DNA of 64,000 nt from Terasakiella magnetica (GCA_902729415.1 CACVCF010000223.1:62001-126000); one strand, 5' to 3'; shown: positions 28,577-38,211, counted from the stretch's first letter. Notes: generated from the sequence alone by a model not told the origin. Program-made: numbers and translations.

Positions 28577-30001
28577 ATGCGATGGCTTGGACTTCTGATT
28601 CTGCTGATGGTGCCGGGGGCGGCGGTGGCGGAGCAGGGCGAATCCGCCGTTGCCGCCGGGCGGGCGGTGCTGATCCAGCATGAATGTACGCGATGTCATG
28701 TGATTGATGACCTGCCGCCCGCAACCCGACCGCGCGATTGCGTCGGTTGCCATCAGTTCATCCAGGGGCTTGCGCCGCACGATGAACGCTACAAACAGAT
28801 TGCCGCCCGCTATGGCGCTGCCGTGATCGAGCGTTACCAGAAAAATATCAGCCATCTGCTGGTCGCACCCAACCTCACCCGACTGGCCGCGCGCGTGCGT
28901 CCGGACTGGATCGCCGATTTCCTGGCGGCCCCCTACGATGTCCGCCCGGCCCTGTCTGAAAGCATGATCCGCCATCGCCTCAGCCCGGATGAACAGCGCA
29001 CGGTGGTTCGGTATTTTGCCGCAATCGCCAATATTGACGAAAAATCTCCGTCCGTTCCGGTGCCTGCGTCCGATCCCACCCGCGTTGCGGCGGGCGAAGC
29101 GCTGTTTCTCGAACGCGGCTGTCCCGCCTGCCACAGCTTTGGCAACCGTGATACTGGTGTCGATGCTGCCACGCTTGCCAGCGCGGGGGCCGCGGCGGCA
29201 CTGGCGCCCAATCTGCGCTTCGTCAAGACCCGGACCCGGCCCGAAATTCTGGTTGATTGGCTGATCGACCCCGCGCGCATCGCGCCCCACACCTTGATGC
29301 CGGCCATGGGGCTGGACCGCGCGCAGGCCGAATTGATCCGCGACTTCCTGTTTGGTGCCGACCCACAGCTTCATCCGGCCCCCGTGGCTGTGCCGCAGGT
29401 CTTGCCGCCGCTGTTACCGCGCCAGGTCAGCTATGCCGAGATGAAGGAAAATGTGCTGGGTAAGGTCTGCGTCCATTGCCACATGAACGCCTTCGAGAAA
29501 GATACCGGCCCCGGCAATCTTGGCGGCCTGGGCTTTGCCGGCGTTGGGCTGATGATGCGGACCTATGAAACGTTGCTGTGGGGCGCCGTCGGGGCGGATG
29601 GTAAACGCCATTCCGTGTTGCAGCCCCGCCCCGGAGAGACCATTCCCCCCATCCTGCAAGCGATGTTGCGGCGTCGGGAGGAGGAGCGGCGCGACCACGT
29701 TCCATCGTTCGCTGACTATCCACGCCCGGCCTATCCCTCCGGGCCGCTTGGGATGCCGCTGGGGCTGCCGTCGATGAATGATCATGAAATCGCCCTGCTG
29801 GCGACCTGGATTGCGCAAGGATGCAAAGGGCCAGCCACCGTCAGCGGGCATGCCGATGTGGGGGATGGCTATTTGGTCCCGGACGGCCCCATTGCGAAAA
29901 ATCAAGGCTGCGAGTTACGTGCGCCAAGCGTGCTTCGGCCGGAATGGGCTTTCGACCGTGAGGGTCGCGCCGGTATCGATAGAGACTCTCCTGCACGCTG
30001 A
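28577..30001 (+). CDS. Exported tetraheme c-type cytochrome
   Basis: A 474-residue protein with a Sec signal (cleavage after VAEQ or nearby). It has four CXXCH heme c motifs, at residues 37-41 (CTRCH), 55-59 (CVGCH), 182-186 (CPACH) and 298-302 (CVHCH). The middle heme sits in a mono-heme cytochrome c fold with a distal Met candidate in HTLMPAMGL. The C-terminal third is heme-free apart from the fourth motif. It probably carries electrons in the periplasm. GAAGGGA lies before the ATG. It is followed by the VIT-domain gene on the same strand, 137 bp downstream. Confidence 0.85.
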   Translation: MRWLGLLILLMVPGAAVAEQGESAVAAGRAVLIQHECTRCHVIDDLPPATRPRDCVGCHQFIQGLAPHDERYKQIAARYGAAVIERYQKNISHLLVAPNLTRLAARVRPDWIADFLAAPYDVRPALSESMIRHRLSPDEQRTVVRYFAAIANIDEKSPSVPVPASDPTRVAAGEALFLERGCPACHSFGNRDTGVDAATLASAGAAAALAPNLRFVKTRTRPEILVDWLIDPARIAPHTLMPAMGLDRAQAELIRDFLFGADPQLHPAPVAVPQVLPPLLPRQVSYAEMKENVLGKVCVHCHMNAFEKDTGPGNLGGLGFAGVGLMMRTYETLLWGAVGADGKRHSVLQPRPGETIPPILQAMLRRREEERRDHVPSFADYPRPAYPSGPLGMPLGLPSMNDHEIALLATWIAQGCKGPATVSGHADVGDGYLVPDGPIAKNQGCELRAPSVLRPEWAFDREGRAGIDRDSPAR

Positions 30002-30015
30002 CGCGGACCTCTGCC

Positions 30016-30043
30016 TTGGATTGTCGTTGATAATAATTATACT
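30016..30043 (+). promoter_or_regulatory. Promoter of the VIT-domain gene with Fur-box-like palindrome
   Basis: TTGGAT (30016-30021) and TATACT (30038-30043) are 16 bases apart. Between and over the -10 box lies TTGATAATAATTATA, which contains the perfect palindrome ATAATAATTAT and resembles the core of Fur-type iron boxes. Confidence 0.4.
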
Positions 30044-30138
30044 TGAGGTGGGTGTGGAAAATGATCAGGATGAATGTTCTGACTTAGTCGAATCTAAGCA
30101 GATTACATTGGGATGAATGCAAAGAACGGGGGATTGTA

Positions 30139-32991
30139 ATGCGTCCATGGAAAGTGATGACACTCCTGCTCGGCCTGCTATCACTTTCCCAGACGGCTCT
30201 GGGGCAATCTGCCACCACCATCATTCACTCTTCCGACGGTGACCGCCCGATCGAGATTTGCGGCATCAATATCAAAACCCAGATTTATGCCCGCGTGATG
30301 GTTTCGACGACGGAAATCTGCCTTGGCAACCCCAATGCCAAGATACTGGAGGGCAGTCTCAGCTTTCCGCTGCGGGCAGGCCAGACGGTGACCCGCTTCA
30401 CGTTGGGCACCACCGAAGCCGGGCGCGGCGTCATGGAGGCGGTGCCTGTTCCCAAGGCCAAGGCCACCCAGGTGTTCGAGGCGATTGAACGGACCCTCGC
30501 CGACCCCGCCTTGCTGGAACGGGCGGAGGGCAACGTCTATTCACTGCGGGTCTATCCCTTGCTTCCCAACAAGGAACGCGTGGTTTTCATCGAAACGGTC
30601 GAACCCTTGATCCCCGATGCCAAAGGGCGGAACCATGTTGATCCGGGTGCGATCTTCGCGGGAGTCCGTGGTGGGAAGAACGCCAGCCTTGTTGTCGAGG
30701 GCGAGACATTCGGTATTCCCTCTGGGGCTTTGCGTTTCAAGGGTTTCAAGACTTACCCCGGTTCCGGAGGTGGTACGCATTTCGTTGGCGTCGTTCCCTT
30801 CGGCCCGGCGGGAGGGGGCTTGCACATTGATTGGACAGCCCCCGGTGGCGATGCGGTCATGGTTGGGACGTTCGAGGGCGAGTCCTACTTCTACGCTGAT
30901 ATTCCGGTTTCCGGCGCAGTGGCGCCGCGGCCTAAGCCCTCGCATGTGGCGCTGATATGGGATGCCTCCAGTTCGGGGGGCGCCCGCGACCATGCCAGTG
31001 AACTGGCTCTGCTGGACGGCTATTTCCGTATGCTGGGTCAGGTGGAGGTCACCCTGGCCGTCACCCGCGATCAGCCCGAACCGCCACGGCAATTCGCCAT
31101 CGTTAATGGCGATTGGTCGGAATTGCGCAAGGTGCTCGACACTGTGGTCTATGACGGCGCCACCAGCCAAGCCGCCTGGATCATACCTCCGGGCTTTGGC
31201 GGCAAGGACGCCCTGGCATTGCTGGTGTCGGACGGGCTGGCGAATTGGGGCGCGGCGGCATTGCCTTCCTCTTCGGTGCCGCTGTTCACCGTCAACGCTG
31301 CTCTTGCCGCCGATGCCAACCGCTTGCGGCATTTGGCCGAGGACGCCAAGGGCCAGTATCTCGACCTCACCCGTCTTTCGACACAGCAGGCTCTGGCCGA
31401 ACTGACATCCATCCGCCCTCGTCTGACCACTTTGACGGCGGAAGGGGCCGATCAACTGGTCTCCGGTTCGGTCTATTCCGAATCCGGCCGTATGGTACTG
31501 GCTGGCCGTCTGACCGGAGCGGCGGCGGCCACGGTGACACTGGATCTGGCTGACGGCGTAGGTAAGTTGAGCCAGAAGCGCATCGCCATTCGTCCCAGCG
31601 ATGATGGTCCGTTTGCCGCCAAGCGCTGGGCTGAGTTGCGCATCGCCGCCCTGGAGGGGGAAGGTGCCCAGCATCGCGCGGAAATTCTGAGCCTGGGTGA
31701 GAGATTCAGCGTCTTATCCGGTGAAACCTCGCTGCTGGCGCTGGAACGGATCGAGGACTTCCTCCGTTACGACGTGATGCCGCCTCCGGGGGGGATGCGT
31801 GCCGAATTCCTGAGCCGACGGGTGCGCCCCGCCGAGGCGGGAAGCGATTCGGCCCAAATCAACTCCCTGGTGCAACGATTTGGCGCCCTGGCCGAATGGT
31901 GGGGACGCGACTTCCCCAAGGATGAAAAGCCCAAGCCCAAGCCCGCACCGGAATCGACGGGCAGCAGTACCGGGAGCAGAAGCGCCATGTCTGCACCTGT
32001 TGCCATGGCGGCCCCCGCCAAGTCCAGCGCTGCGTCCGCCTCTCCGTCCAGTTCCGCCAGCACCCGGGATGTGCAGATCCATCTCCGCAAGTGGGAAGCC
32101 GATGCTCCCTATGTGCGCCAATTGAAGGAGGCGAGCCCGGAACAACGCTATTCGGTCTACCTCGAACAGCGCCGCGCCTATACCAGCAGCACCGCCTTTT
32201 TTATCGACGCTGCCGATATTTTCTTTGAAGCGGGGCAAGCTGATTTGGCCGTGCGCATTGCGTCCAATGTCGCCGAGCTTGGCTGGCACAACCGCTCTTT
32301 GTTGCGCATTCTGGCCTATCGGTTACAGCAGGCTGGCCGAGTTGATCTTGCCCTGCCTCTGCTCCTGCGTATCCGTGATCTGGCTCCGGAAGAGCCGCAA
32401 TCCTGGCGTGATCTTGGATTGGCCAACGCCGCCGCCGGCAATGTTCAGCAGGCCATCGACTTTCTCTGGTACACCGCCTCGCGGCGGTGGGACAGTCGTT
32501 TCGCCGATATCGACCTGATTTCGCTGGAGGAGTTGAATGCCCTTGCCGCCCGGAATAAAGCCGTCGACCTGTCACGCATCGATCCGCGGCTGACCCGTAA
32601 TCTGCCGGTTGAATTGCGGGCGGTGCTGACTTGGGACGCCGATAATTCCGATATGGATCTGTGGGTGATCGATCCCAATGGCGAGAAGGCCTTCTATGGT
32701 AATCGTCTCACCTATCAGGGTGGGCATATGTCGCGCGACTTTATCGCTGGTCTTGGACCGGAGGAGTTCCTGCTGAAACAGGCAAAACCCGGCAGCTATA
32801 CTGTGTTGGCCAATTTCTATGGCCATCGCCAGCAGATCTTGTCGCCCTACACGACCTTGATGCTGAAGCTTTCAACGGGATTTGGCACCGAGAACCAGAA
32901 GGATCAGGACATCGTTTTGCGCCTGTCCGGCCGGGGCGAGACTGTCACCGTCGGTACCTTCGAGGTGTCGGAGAAAGGGATTTCGCAGTGA
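30139..32991 (+). CDS. Exported VIT domain / vWA-like / DUF2135 protein
   Basis: A 950-residue protein with a Sec signal ending TALGQ. Residues 25-170 form a VIT (vault/inter-alpha-trypsin) domain with the ARVMVSTTEICLGNP and EGNVYSLRVYPLLP strands. A vWA-like region follows (HVALIWDASSSG), where the MIDAS-type DxSxS is altered to DASSS. A low-complexity Pro/Lys/Ser linker and TPR-like helices come next. A DUF2135 domain (WDADNSDMDLWVIDPNGEK) ends the protein. VIT-vWA proteins are usually cell-surface or periplasmic adhesive proteins. It lies downstream of the tetraheme cytochrome. The specific function is unknown. Confidence 0.82.
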   Translation: MRPWKVMTLLLGLLSLSQTALGQSATTIIHSSDGDRPIEICGINIKTQIYARVMVSTTEICLGNPNAKILEGSLSFPLRAGQTVTRFTLGTTEAGRGVMEAVPVPKAKATQVFEAIERTLADPALLERAEGNVYSLRVYPLLPNKERVVFIETVEPLIPDAKGRNHVDPGAIFAGVRGGKNASLVVEGETFGIPSGALRFKGFKTYPGSGGGTHFVGVVPFGPAGGGLHIDWTAPGGDAVMVGTFEGESYFYADIPVSGAVAPRPKPSHVALIWDASSSGGARDHASELALLDGYFRMLGQVEVTLAVTRDQPEPPRQFAIVNGDWSELRKVLDTVVYDGATSQAAWIIPPGFGGKDALALLVSDGLANWGAAALPSSSVPLFTVNAALAADANRLRHLAEDAKGQYLDLTRLSTQQALAELTSIRPRLTTLTAEGADQLVSGSVYSESGRMVLAGRLTGAAAATVTLDLADGVGKLSQKRIAIRPSDDGPFAAKRWAELRIAALEGEGAQHRAEILSLGERFSVLSGETSLLALERIEDFLRYDVMPPPGGMRAEFLSRRVRPAEAGSDSAQINSLVQRFGALAEWWGRDFPKDEKPKPKPAPESTGSSTGSRSAMSAPVAMAAPAKSSAASASPSSSASTRDVQIHLRKWEADAPYVRQLKEASPEQRYSVYLEQRRAYTSSTAFFIDAADIFFEAGQADLAVRIASNVAELGWHNRSLLRILAYRLQQAGRVDLALPLLLRIRDLAPEEPQSWRDLGLANAAAGNVQQAIDFLWYTASRRWDSRFADIDLISLEELNALAARNKAVDLSRIDPRLTRNLPVELRAVLTWDADNSDMDLWVIDPNGEKAFYGNRLTYQGGHMSRDFIAGLGPEEFLLKQAKPGSYTVLANFYGHRQQILSPYTTLMLKLSTGFGTENQKDQDIVLRLSGRGETVTVGTFEVSEKGISQ

Positions 32992-33093
32992 TGCCATCCG
33001 GGGCAGGCGGCTCGCCGCCTGCCCCGATAATGGCCCATGAGGGGGGATTGGCCATCGGGCCGTGCTTGCAAAGCCCGGTCTGTTCGTGACCGG

Positions 33094-33906
33094 TCAGGTG
33101 GTCAAGAACATGTCGTAGATGGTCAGGAGTACCTCCAAGACGATCAATGCGACGATATACCACTCGACCTTCATGCTGCTGCGTGTCTGAATCAGATCAA
33201 GCAGGGTCTCCGCCGTGTCGGAAATAACCTCCAGCTTGCGGTCCAGCGCCTTGTCCCGTGCGGTCAGGTCATATTCACGTTCCAGGCGGACGAATAACCG
33301 CTCAAGTTCGGGTTTGATCCATAGCACTTCCGGGCTTTCCAGCAATTGGACGCGCCCCACCATGCGGTGTTCCGCCAACAAGACCTCACCAATCTGGATC
33401 AGGAGATCCTTGGTCTTGAGCTTGCGAAGGTTGCCGCGGCCAAGCGAGGCAGCAAGGGGCTCGATGGAATCAAAGACTTTGGCGATGCGGGTTTCGTAGT
33501 GCTCCAGCACCAATTCGCGGGCCAGCACCTCTGCAAGTAATTGCAGACGTTCGGGGCACGAATCGGTGAGAAAGACCCGGCCTTCTTTGTCGATGTGGTC
33601 TTCGCTGTCGGCAGCGATTACAACCTCGACCGATTCCCGCCCCTGAACCGGCAGCGGATCGGCGACCAGTTTTCCCAGCGAGGCCAGGAAGATTGCTTCT
33701 TCCATCGGGTCAAGATTGAACAGCACAACGACGCCATAGCGAAAGAGCACGGCATGGCCGTCCCGGCCGGCGCGAATGATTAGCGGTGCCGTGGCCAGCA
33801 CCACACCTTCCTCAAGGCGGCGCGTATCAAGGCGTTCGCCAAGCAGAAGGACTTGAACGCCAATTCGAGATGCGGGGTTTATGTCGGATGGCTGTTGGTT
33901 GATCAC
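33094..33906 (-). CDS. RMD1/YagE (DUF155) family membrane-anchored protein
   Basis: A 270-residue protein of the RMD1/SIF3/DUF155 family. The N-terminal part has FRYGVVVLFNLDPMEE, the family hallmark, and the middle is strongly helical. One transmembrane span sits close to the C-terminus (WYIVALIVLEVLLTIYDMF), giving a tail-anchored topology. Yeast relatives act in mitochondrial translation or membrane organisation, but bacterial function is unknown. The start at 33906 is a GTG with a weak ribosome-binding site, so the N-terminus is less certain. Confidence 0.85.
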   Translation of the reverse strand: MINQQPSDINPASRIGVQVLLLGERLDTRRLEEGVVLATAPLIIRAGRDGHAVLFRYGVVVLFNLDPMEEAIFLASLGKLVADPLPVQGRESVEVVIAADSEDHIDKEGRVFLTDSCPERLQLLAEVLARELVLEHYETRIAKVFDSIEPLAASLGRGNLRKLKTKDLLIQIGEVLLAEHRMVGRVQLLESPEVLWIKPELERLFVRLEREYDLTARDKALDRKLEVISDTAETLLDLIQTRSSMKVEWYIVALIVLEVLLTIYDMFLTT

Positions 33907-34111
33907 GGCAATTCGTATCTTACCGCACGGCCCTCAGGGGTCAAGCACGGCCCCGATGATCCAGCGCGCCTTGCCGTCAATGGACCAGATCGGCTCTGGC
34001 GGCAGCCATGGGGGAAGGATTCGGCAAGACCTCTGCGGGACATCACGGGAACCACTTTTCTTTTCACCGATGGCGCGCGATAGTCAAAGCCGTATGAAAC
34101 GGGAGATAAGC

Positions 34112-34558
34112 ATGCGCAAGGCCATGTTGACGGTGTGTGTCGGCGTGCTGGCGGCGATGCCGTTGGCGGTGCGGGCTCAAGATATCCGCGAGGTGGTGGC
34201 CATGCCGCCCGGTATCCAGCATGACATGTTGATTGGTATGCGCGACCATCTCATCGTGCTTGATACCATCTTGTCGCACATCGCCACCGAGCGCTACAAC
34301 GAGGCCGCCGCCCTGGCCGAGACGCGGTTGCGGGCCAGCCCGTTCGATCCCGCCAAGGAAGCCACCTTCTCGGCTTATATGACACCCGACTGGAAGGAGG
34401 CCGACGCCGCCCTTCGCCAGTCTGCCCAGGGGCTGGCGGCAGCCATCCGCAAGCTTGATTCGGACCGCAGCTTTGCCGCCTCCAAAGCGCTGGCCGGGGC
34501 CATCAGCAACGTGACGGTGGTCTGCGTCAGTTGCCATGCCCGGAACCGTTTGCGTTAG
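34112..34558 (+). CDS. Small exported c-type cytochrome (cytochrome c'-like)
   Basis: A 148-residue protein with a Sec signal (MRKAMLTVCVGVLAAMPLAVRAQ). Its mature part is helical, and a single CVSCH heme motif lies ten residues from the C-terminus. That placement and a helical bundle fit cytochrome c' or c556-like proteins. GGGAGA lies five bases before the ATG at 34112. The reading frame extends upstream but without signal-peptide logic. It is probably periplasmic. Its electron partner is unknown. Confidence 0.78.
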   Translation: MRKAMLTVCVGVLAAMPLAVRAQDIREVVAMPPGIQHDMLIGMRDHLIVLDTILSHIATERYNEAAALAETRLRASPFDPAKEATFSAYMTPDWKEADAALRQSAQGLAAAIRKLDSDRSFAASKALAGAISNVTVVCVSCHARNRLR

Positions 34559-34584
34559 CCCGTATCGGCCCTTGAGGTTTTCCT

Positions 34585-35961
34585 CTAGACGAAGCGCTCT
34601 TTCGGCAAGATGAAGGCGACGCGGGTGCCTTGGCCGAGGGTGCTGTCCAACTGGAGGGTGCCGCCATGGGCCTCGACGAAATGCTTGACGATGGCCAGCC
34701 CCAGGCCCGCTCCTTCGTGTCGCCGGGCCAGGGAGGCGTCGGATTGATAGAAGGGCAGCCAGACCTTGGCGAGATCCTCGCGCGAGATGCCGATACCGCT
34801 GTCCTTGACCGCGATTTCGATGCCTTCGGGGCAGAGGCGGGCCGTGACCTCGATATGTCCGCCCAGAGGGGTGAATTTGATGGCGTTGGCCAGCAGGTTG
34901 AGTACGATCTGCCTGAGACGGCGCTGATCCACCCTGATCCAGGGCAGCCCTTCATCCACGGTGACGCAAAGGGTGATTTTGCCGTTCTGGGCCTTATGCT
35001 CAAGCATGCGGGCGATACCGTGCACCAGATCGCCCGGTTCGGTTTCGATCTCTTCCAGCTCGATTTGACCCAGCTCGATGCGTGAGACGTCGAGAATATC
35101 CTCGATGACGGCGCGCAGATGCTGCCCGGCGGTATGAATCAGCCCCATATATTCGGTGGTACGTTCAGCATCGGACGGCCCCAGCGCATTGCAGATGATG
35201 GCCTCGGAAAAGCCGATGATGGCATTGAGCGGGGTGCGAAGCTCGTGGCTGACGGTGGCGAGAAAGCTGGACTTGGCCCGATTGGCAGCCTCAGCCTCCA
35301 ACTTGGCGGCCATGACCTCGGCCTCGGCGCGCTTGCGCTGGGTGATGTCGCGCCCCTCCGGCACCAGAAAGGTGATGGTGCCAGCCTGATCCCTGACCGG
35401 CTTCAGTGAAAAATCAACATAGGCGATGCCGCCATTGGCATCCACATGGGTGGTCTCGAAGCGGACGAATTCTCCGGTGCGGGCGTGCTCGATGGCGTCG
35501 ATCAATTGGGCGCGCTCGATCGGCGAATGCTCCCACCACGGGGTGTCGGCGAAATGCATGCCGACGAATGGGGTGACAACCTTATGGCCGATGAAGGACA
35601 TGGCCGTATGGTTGGCATCCAGCAGCAGCCCCTCGGGAGACAAGAGGCCGATGAATTCGAAGGTGTTCTCGATGATGGCCCGCATCTCGGTCAGGCGGCG
35701 TTCCTGATCGCGGAGGCGAAGGCTCTGGTCGCCGGTCAATTCCAGCAAAATCTTGCCGTCGGGCAGCGTTTGCCGCGTCAGTTGCGCCGCTTCGGCCAGA
35801 CAGAGACCGGATACCTGGCTGCCCACGAGAGTTTCGAGGGGCTGGCCCGCCATGGCGCAAAACGCCGGATTGGCGTCCTCGATACGGCCATCGCCGTCAA
35901 GAACTGCCAATACGTGGGAAGTCGTTATGAAAATATTGTTTGAATTCGACACCGGAACCAT
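34585..35961 (-). CDS. PAS-domain sensor histidine kinase
   Basis: A 458-residue soluble kinase. Two PAS domains (about residues 8-70 and 90-210, the second ending in a PAC-type GRDITQRKRAE) are followed by a HisKA domain with phospho-acceptor SHELRTPLN near residue 237. The HATPase domain carries NLLANAIKFT, DSGIGI and GAGLGLAIV. There is no membrane span, so the signal is probably cytosolic redox, light or a ligand. No response regulator gene is adjacent. The tail-to-tail cytochrome gene suggests but does not prove a redox link. Confidence 0.93.
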   Translation of the reverse strand: MVPVSNSNNIFITTSHVLAVLDGDGRIEDANPAFCAMAGQPLETLVGSQVSGLCLAEAAQLTRQTLPDGKILLELTGDQSLRLRDQERRLTEMRAIIENTFEFIGLLSPEGLLLDANHTAMSFIGHKVVTPFVGMHFADTPWWEHSPIERAQLIDAIEHARTGEFVRFETTHVDANGGIAYVDFSLKPVRDQAGTITFLVPEGRDITQRKRAEAEVMAAKLEAEAANRAKSSFLATVSHELRTPLNAIIGFSEAIICNALGPSDAERTTEYMGLIHTAGQHLRAVIEDILDVSRIELGQIELEEIETEPGDLVHGIARMLEHKAQNGKITLCVTVDEGLPWIRVDQRRLRQIVLNLLANAIKFTPLGGHIEVTARLCPEGIEIAVKDSGIGISREDLAKVWLPFYQSDASLARRHEGAGLGLAIVKHFVEAHGGTLQLDSTLGQGTRVAFILPKERFV

Positions 35962-36235
35962 ATTCCCAAGCCATCAATCCCACAATCATTGCACGGGATC
36001 ACCTCATTTGCGAATGGCGAGTGCTGGGGGGGGGCATTTTCAATCCGGTAAGAGTGGGGGGTTGTTTCGCTGGGCGGGACAGTATGTTTTTTCGCGGCCG
36101 CATTGTTCACAAGGCCTGAGTGCATTACCTATGGGAGGCCAAGTCCGCCGAGGGGGAATGCGCCCTGTACATGCTTCTCTCGCTGTTTGCGCTCATATGC
36201 CGCTCTATTCCGATAAAGCACAGGAGAGTCATAAA

Positions 36236-36475
36236 ATGTCCGAGCCGGTTATCGCCAGCAAAACCCCCTTCGCCGTCGAGGTCGAAGCAGGAAAGACCGT
36301 GTATTGGTGTTCTTGTGGAAAATCGGGCAAGCAGCCGTTCTGTGACGGCAGCCATAAGGGAAGTGAATTCTCTCCCGTGGCCTATACTCCGGAAAAAACC
36401 GGGACCACTTATTTTTGCGGCTGCAAGCACAGTAAGAATGGGGCTCTGTGCGACGGAAGCCACAAGACATTTTAG
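36236..36475 (+). CDS. Dual CDGSH iron-sulfur protein
   Basis: A 79-residue protein with two CDGSH [2Fe-2S] sites. The first uses Cys25, Cys27, Cys36 and His40, the second Cys61, Cys63, Cys72 and His76. Both have the C-x-C-x2-(S/T)...C-D-G-S-H spacing intact. Proteins of this size are soluble homologues of mitoNEET-type proteins and may handle electrons or Fe-S clusters. CAGGAGAG precedes the ATG. The gene stands alone between the histidine kinase and DUF1465. Confidence 0.93.
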   Translation: MSEPVIASKTPFAVEVEAGKTVYWCSCGKSGKQPFCDGSHKGSEFSPVAYTPEKTGTTYFCGCKHSKNGALCDGSHKTF

Positions 36476-36500
36476 GTGATTAGGCCTGGCGGAGAGATGA

Positions 36501-36902
36501 TCAGTGCAGCACCCGCTGCACCATCATCTTCTCCAGGCGCGCCACCCGGACATAAAGACGAAAGGACCGGTCCATCAGGCTGAGCAGGCCATTGGGCAGG
36601 GTCTCGTCGTGGTGAAAGCTTTCATCCATGCAAGCCTCGGTGCCGGAAAGCCTGCTTTGATCGGACAGGGCCGCCTCCGGGGGAACTTCACCCTCATGAA
36701 CGGCTCGCTGAAACATCAGCCACGCCATCACCTGGGTCAGCCGCGACGTTACCCGCATGGCCTCACAGCTTATGCGCAGCCCGATCATGGCGCCAACCCG
36801 CCTTCGTTCCCGCTGTTCGACATAGGCCATATAGTTTCGGGCCTCGACCATGAGTGTCATGGTCTCGTCATAGGTTCTGTTGAAATAGGCAGGCGACTGC
36901 AT
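36501..36902 (-). CDS. DUF1465 family protein
   Basis: A 133-residue cytosolic protein belonging to the alphaproteobacterial DUF1465 family. The sequence is helical, with MQSPAYFNRTYDETM at the start and a conserved TSRLTQVMAWLMFQRAV segment in the middle. I use the ATG at 36902, with GGGAG eight bases upstream. An in-frame TTG at 36917 is less likely. Function is not established. Confidence 0.82.
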   Translation of the reverse strand: MQSPAYFNRTYDETMTLMVEARNYMAYVEQRERRRVGAMIGLRISCEAMRVTSRLTQVMAWLMFQRAVHEGEVPPEAALSDQSRLSGTEACMDESFHHDETLPNGLLSLMDRSFRLYVRVARLEKMMVQRVLH

Positions 36903-37110
36903 GTGCGCACCTCCCAACCACGACCTCCAAGGGGGAGGGCCGTTTCCGAGACATCGCTCATGTGTCTAAGGTGACACCGGAAGAGCAATGGTTCAACACA
37001 CCAAAGAAACTTTTTCTTGATGATTTGTATGTAGGGGGTGGCTGCGCCTGAAATGGAGCAAACCAAATTGGAAATACGTAATCAACAATGAAAAAACACA
37101 TCAAATTGTA

Positions 37111-37127
37111 TTGATAATGATTATATT
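37111..37127. promoter_or_regulatory. Fur-box-like palindrome upstream of the small protein gene
   Basis: TTGATAATGATTATATT contains the palindrome ATAATGATTAT, with a further GATAAC copy just downstream. It matches the motif at 30027-30041. The surrounding 36903-37194 stretch is AT-rich and holds no gene I can support. Confidence 0.35.
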
Positions 37128-37194
37128 GATAACGATGCAGTACAGGGTTACATTTATATTGTGTTGTTGATTTGAATAATTTGGCGGGTGTGTC

Positions 37195-37389
37195 ATGCGG
37201 TACGTAATCAGCGAGTCATTCGATAAAAGCGAGGTCAACCGCTACTTCGAGGCTGACATCGCCCCTACGATCGGCAAGGCTATCCGGACCCGTGCGGGAA
37301 AGTGGTACCGCATCAAGGATGTGGGGTGGACCATAGATTCCTTCGATCACCACCCCAATGTCCAAGTGCTGCTGGCACGGATTGAGTAG
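37195..37389 (+). CDS. Small hypothetical protein (64 aa)
   Basis: A 64-residue reading frame starting at ATG with a weak GGCGGG site. The sequence mixes acidic and basic residues with a KWYRIKDVGWTID core and no membrane span. Its start lies 68 bp after the Fur-like palindrome. It does not overlap another gene, and codon use looks coding. I do not recognise a family. Confidence 0.55.
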   Translation: MRYVISESFDKSEVNRYFEADIAPTIGKAIRTRAGKWYRIKDVGWTIDSFDHHPNVQVLLARIE

Positions 37390-37404
37390 CCTCACTTCCC
37401 ATAA

Positions 37405-38211
37405 TCAGCGCGTCTGGGGAAAGAACAACTGTTCGCCATCGATCTTGAAGGCCGCGATGGCGGACTGACCCTTGGGGCCGGTCAGCCAGTCATGCCATGT
37501 CTTCGCCTCGGTATGCTTGATGCCGGGATGGCGGGCGGGGTTGATCAGGATGCTGCCATAGGGGTTGAACAGCGCCTTGTCGCCTTCCACCAAAATCACT
37601 AACTCTTGTCGGTTCTTGAAGCTGGCCCAGGTGCCGCGGTCGGTCAGGGCATAGGCCCCCATGGCGGCGGCGGTGTTCAGGGTCGGGCCCATTCCGGCTC
37701 CCAATTCCCGGTACCACGGCTGGGACGAGGTTTTGACGTCGATACCGATATTTTTCCACACCCGCAATTCACTGCGGTTGGTGCCTGAATCGTCACCGCG
37801 CGAGGTGAATGGGGATTGAGCCGCGGCGATGCGGCGGAAGGCCTCCGCCACCGTCAGGCCCTTGATGGCGGCGGGATCGGCCTTGGGGCCAACCACCACG
37901 AAGTCGTTATACATCACGTCGCGGCGGTCGATGCCAAAGCCCTCGGCGACGAACTTGTCCTCGCCTATCCGGTCGTGGACCAGCAGCGCGTCGGCGTCGC
38001 CGCGTTCGCCCAGGCGCAGTGCCTGGCCGGTGCCCACCGCCACTACCCGGACCTCGATGCCGCTGTCCTTGCGAAAGGCGGGCAGCAACGAACTGAACAG
38101 CCCCGATTGTTCGGTCGAGGTGGTTGATGCCAGGGTGATGAAGCGCTCTTCCGCTTCGGCCCGTCCCAGGCCCAGCGACAGGAATGCGGCAATGAACAGC
38201 AGAATGCGCAT
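37405..38211 (-). CDS. tupA: Tungstate ABC transporter substrate-binding protein
   Basis: A 268-residue periplasmic binding protein with a Sec signal (MRILLFIAAFLSLGLGRAEA). The mature N-terminus has the TupA signature TLASTTSTEQSGLF, and SPFTSRGDDSGTN lies midway. TupA binds tungstate in preference to molybdate. I chose the ATG at 38211, which has TAGGAGAG upstream. The TTG before it is redundant. It is the last gene of a three-gene tup operon and would feed tungsten to aldehyde oxidoreductases or formate dehydrogenase. Confidence 0.93.
   Translation of the reverse strand: MRILLFIAAFLSLGLGRAEAEERFITLASTTSTEQSGLFSSLLPAFRKDSGIEVRVVAVGTGQALRLGERGDADALLVHDRIGEDKFVAEGFGIDRRDVMYNDFVVVGPKADPAAIKGLTVAEAFRRIAAAQSPFTSRGDDSGTNRSELRVWKNIGIDVKTSSQPWYRELGAGMGPTLNTAAAMGAYALTDRGTWASFKNRQELVILVEGDKALFNPYGSILINPARHPGIKHTEAKTWHDWLTGPKGQSAIAAFKIDGEQLFFPQTR

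Noticed and set aside
28289-29374. 361-codon minus-strand frame overlapping the tetraheme cytochrome
   Set aside because: It overlaps a gene with four intact heme motifs and a signal peptide, and has no domain of its own.
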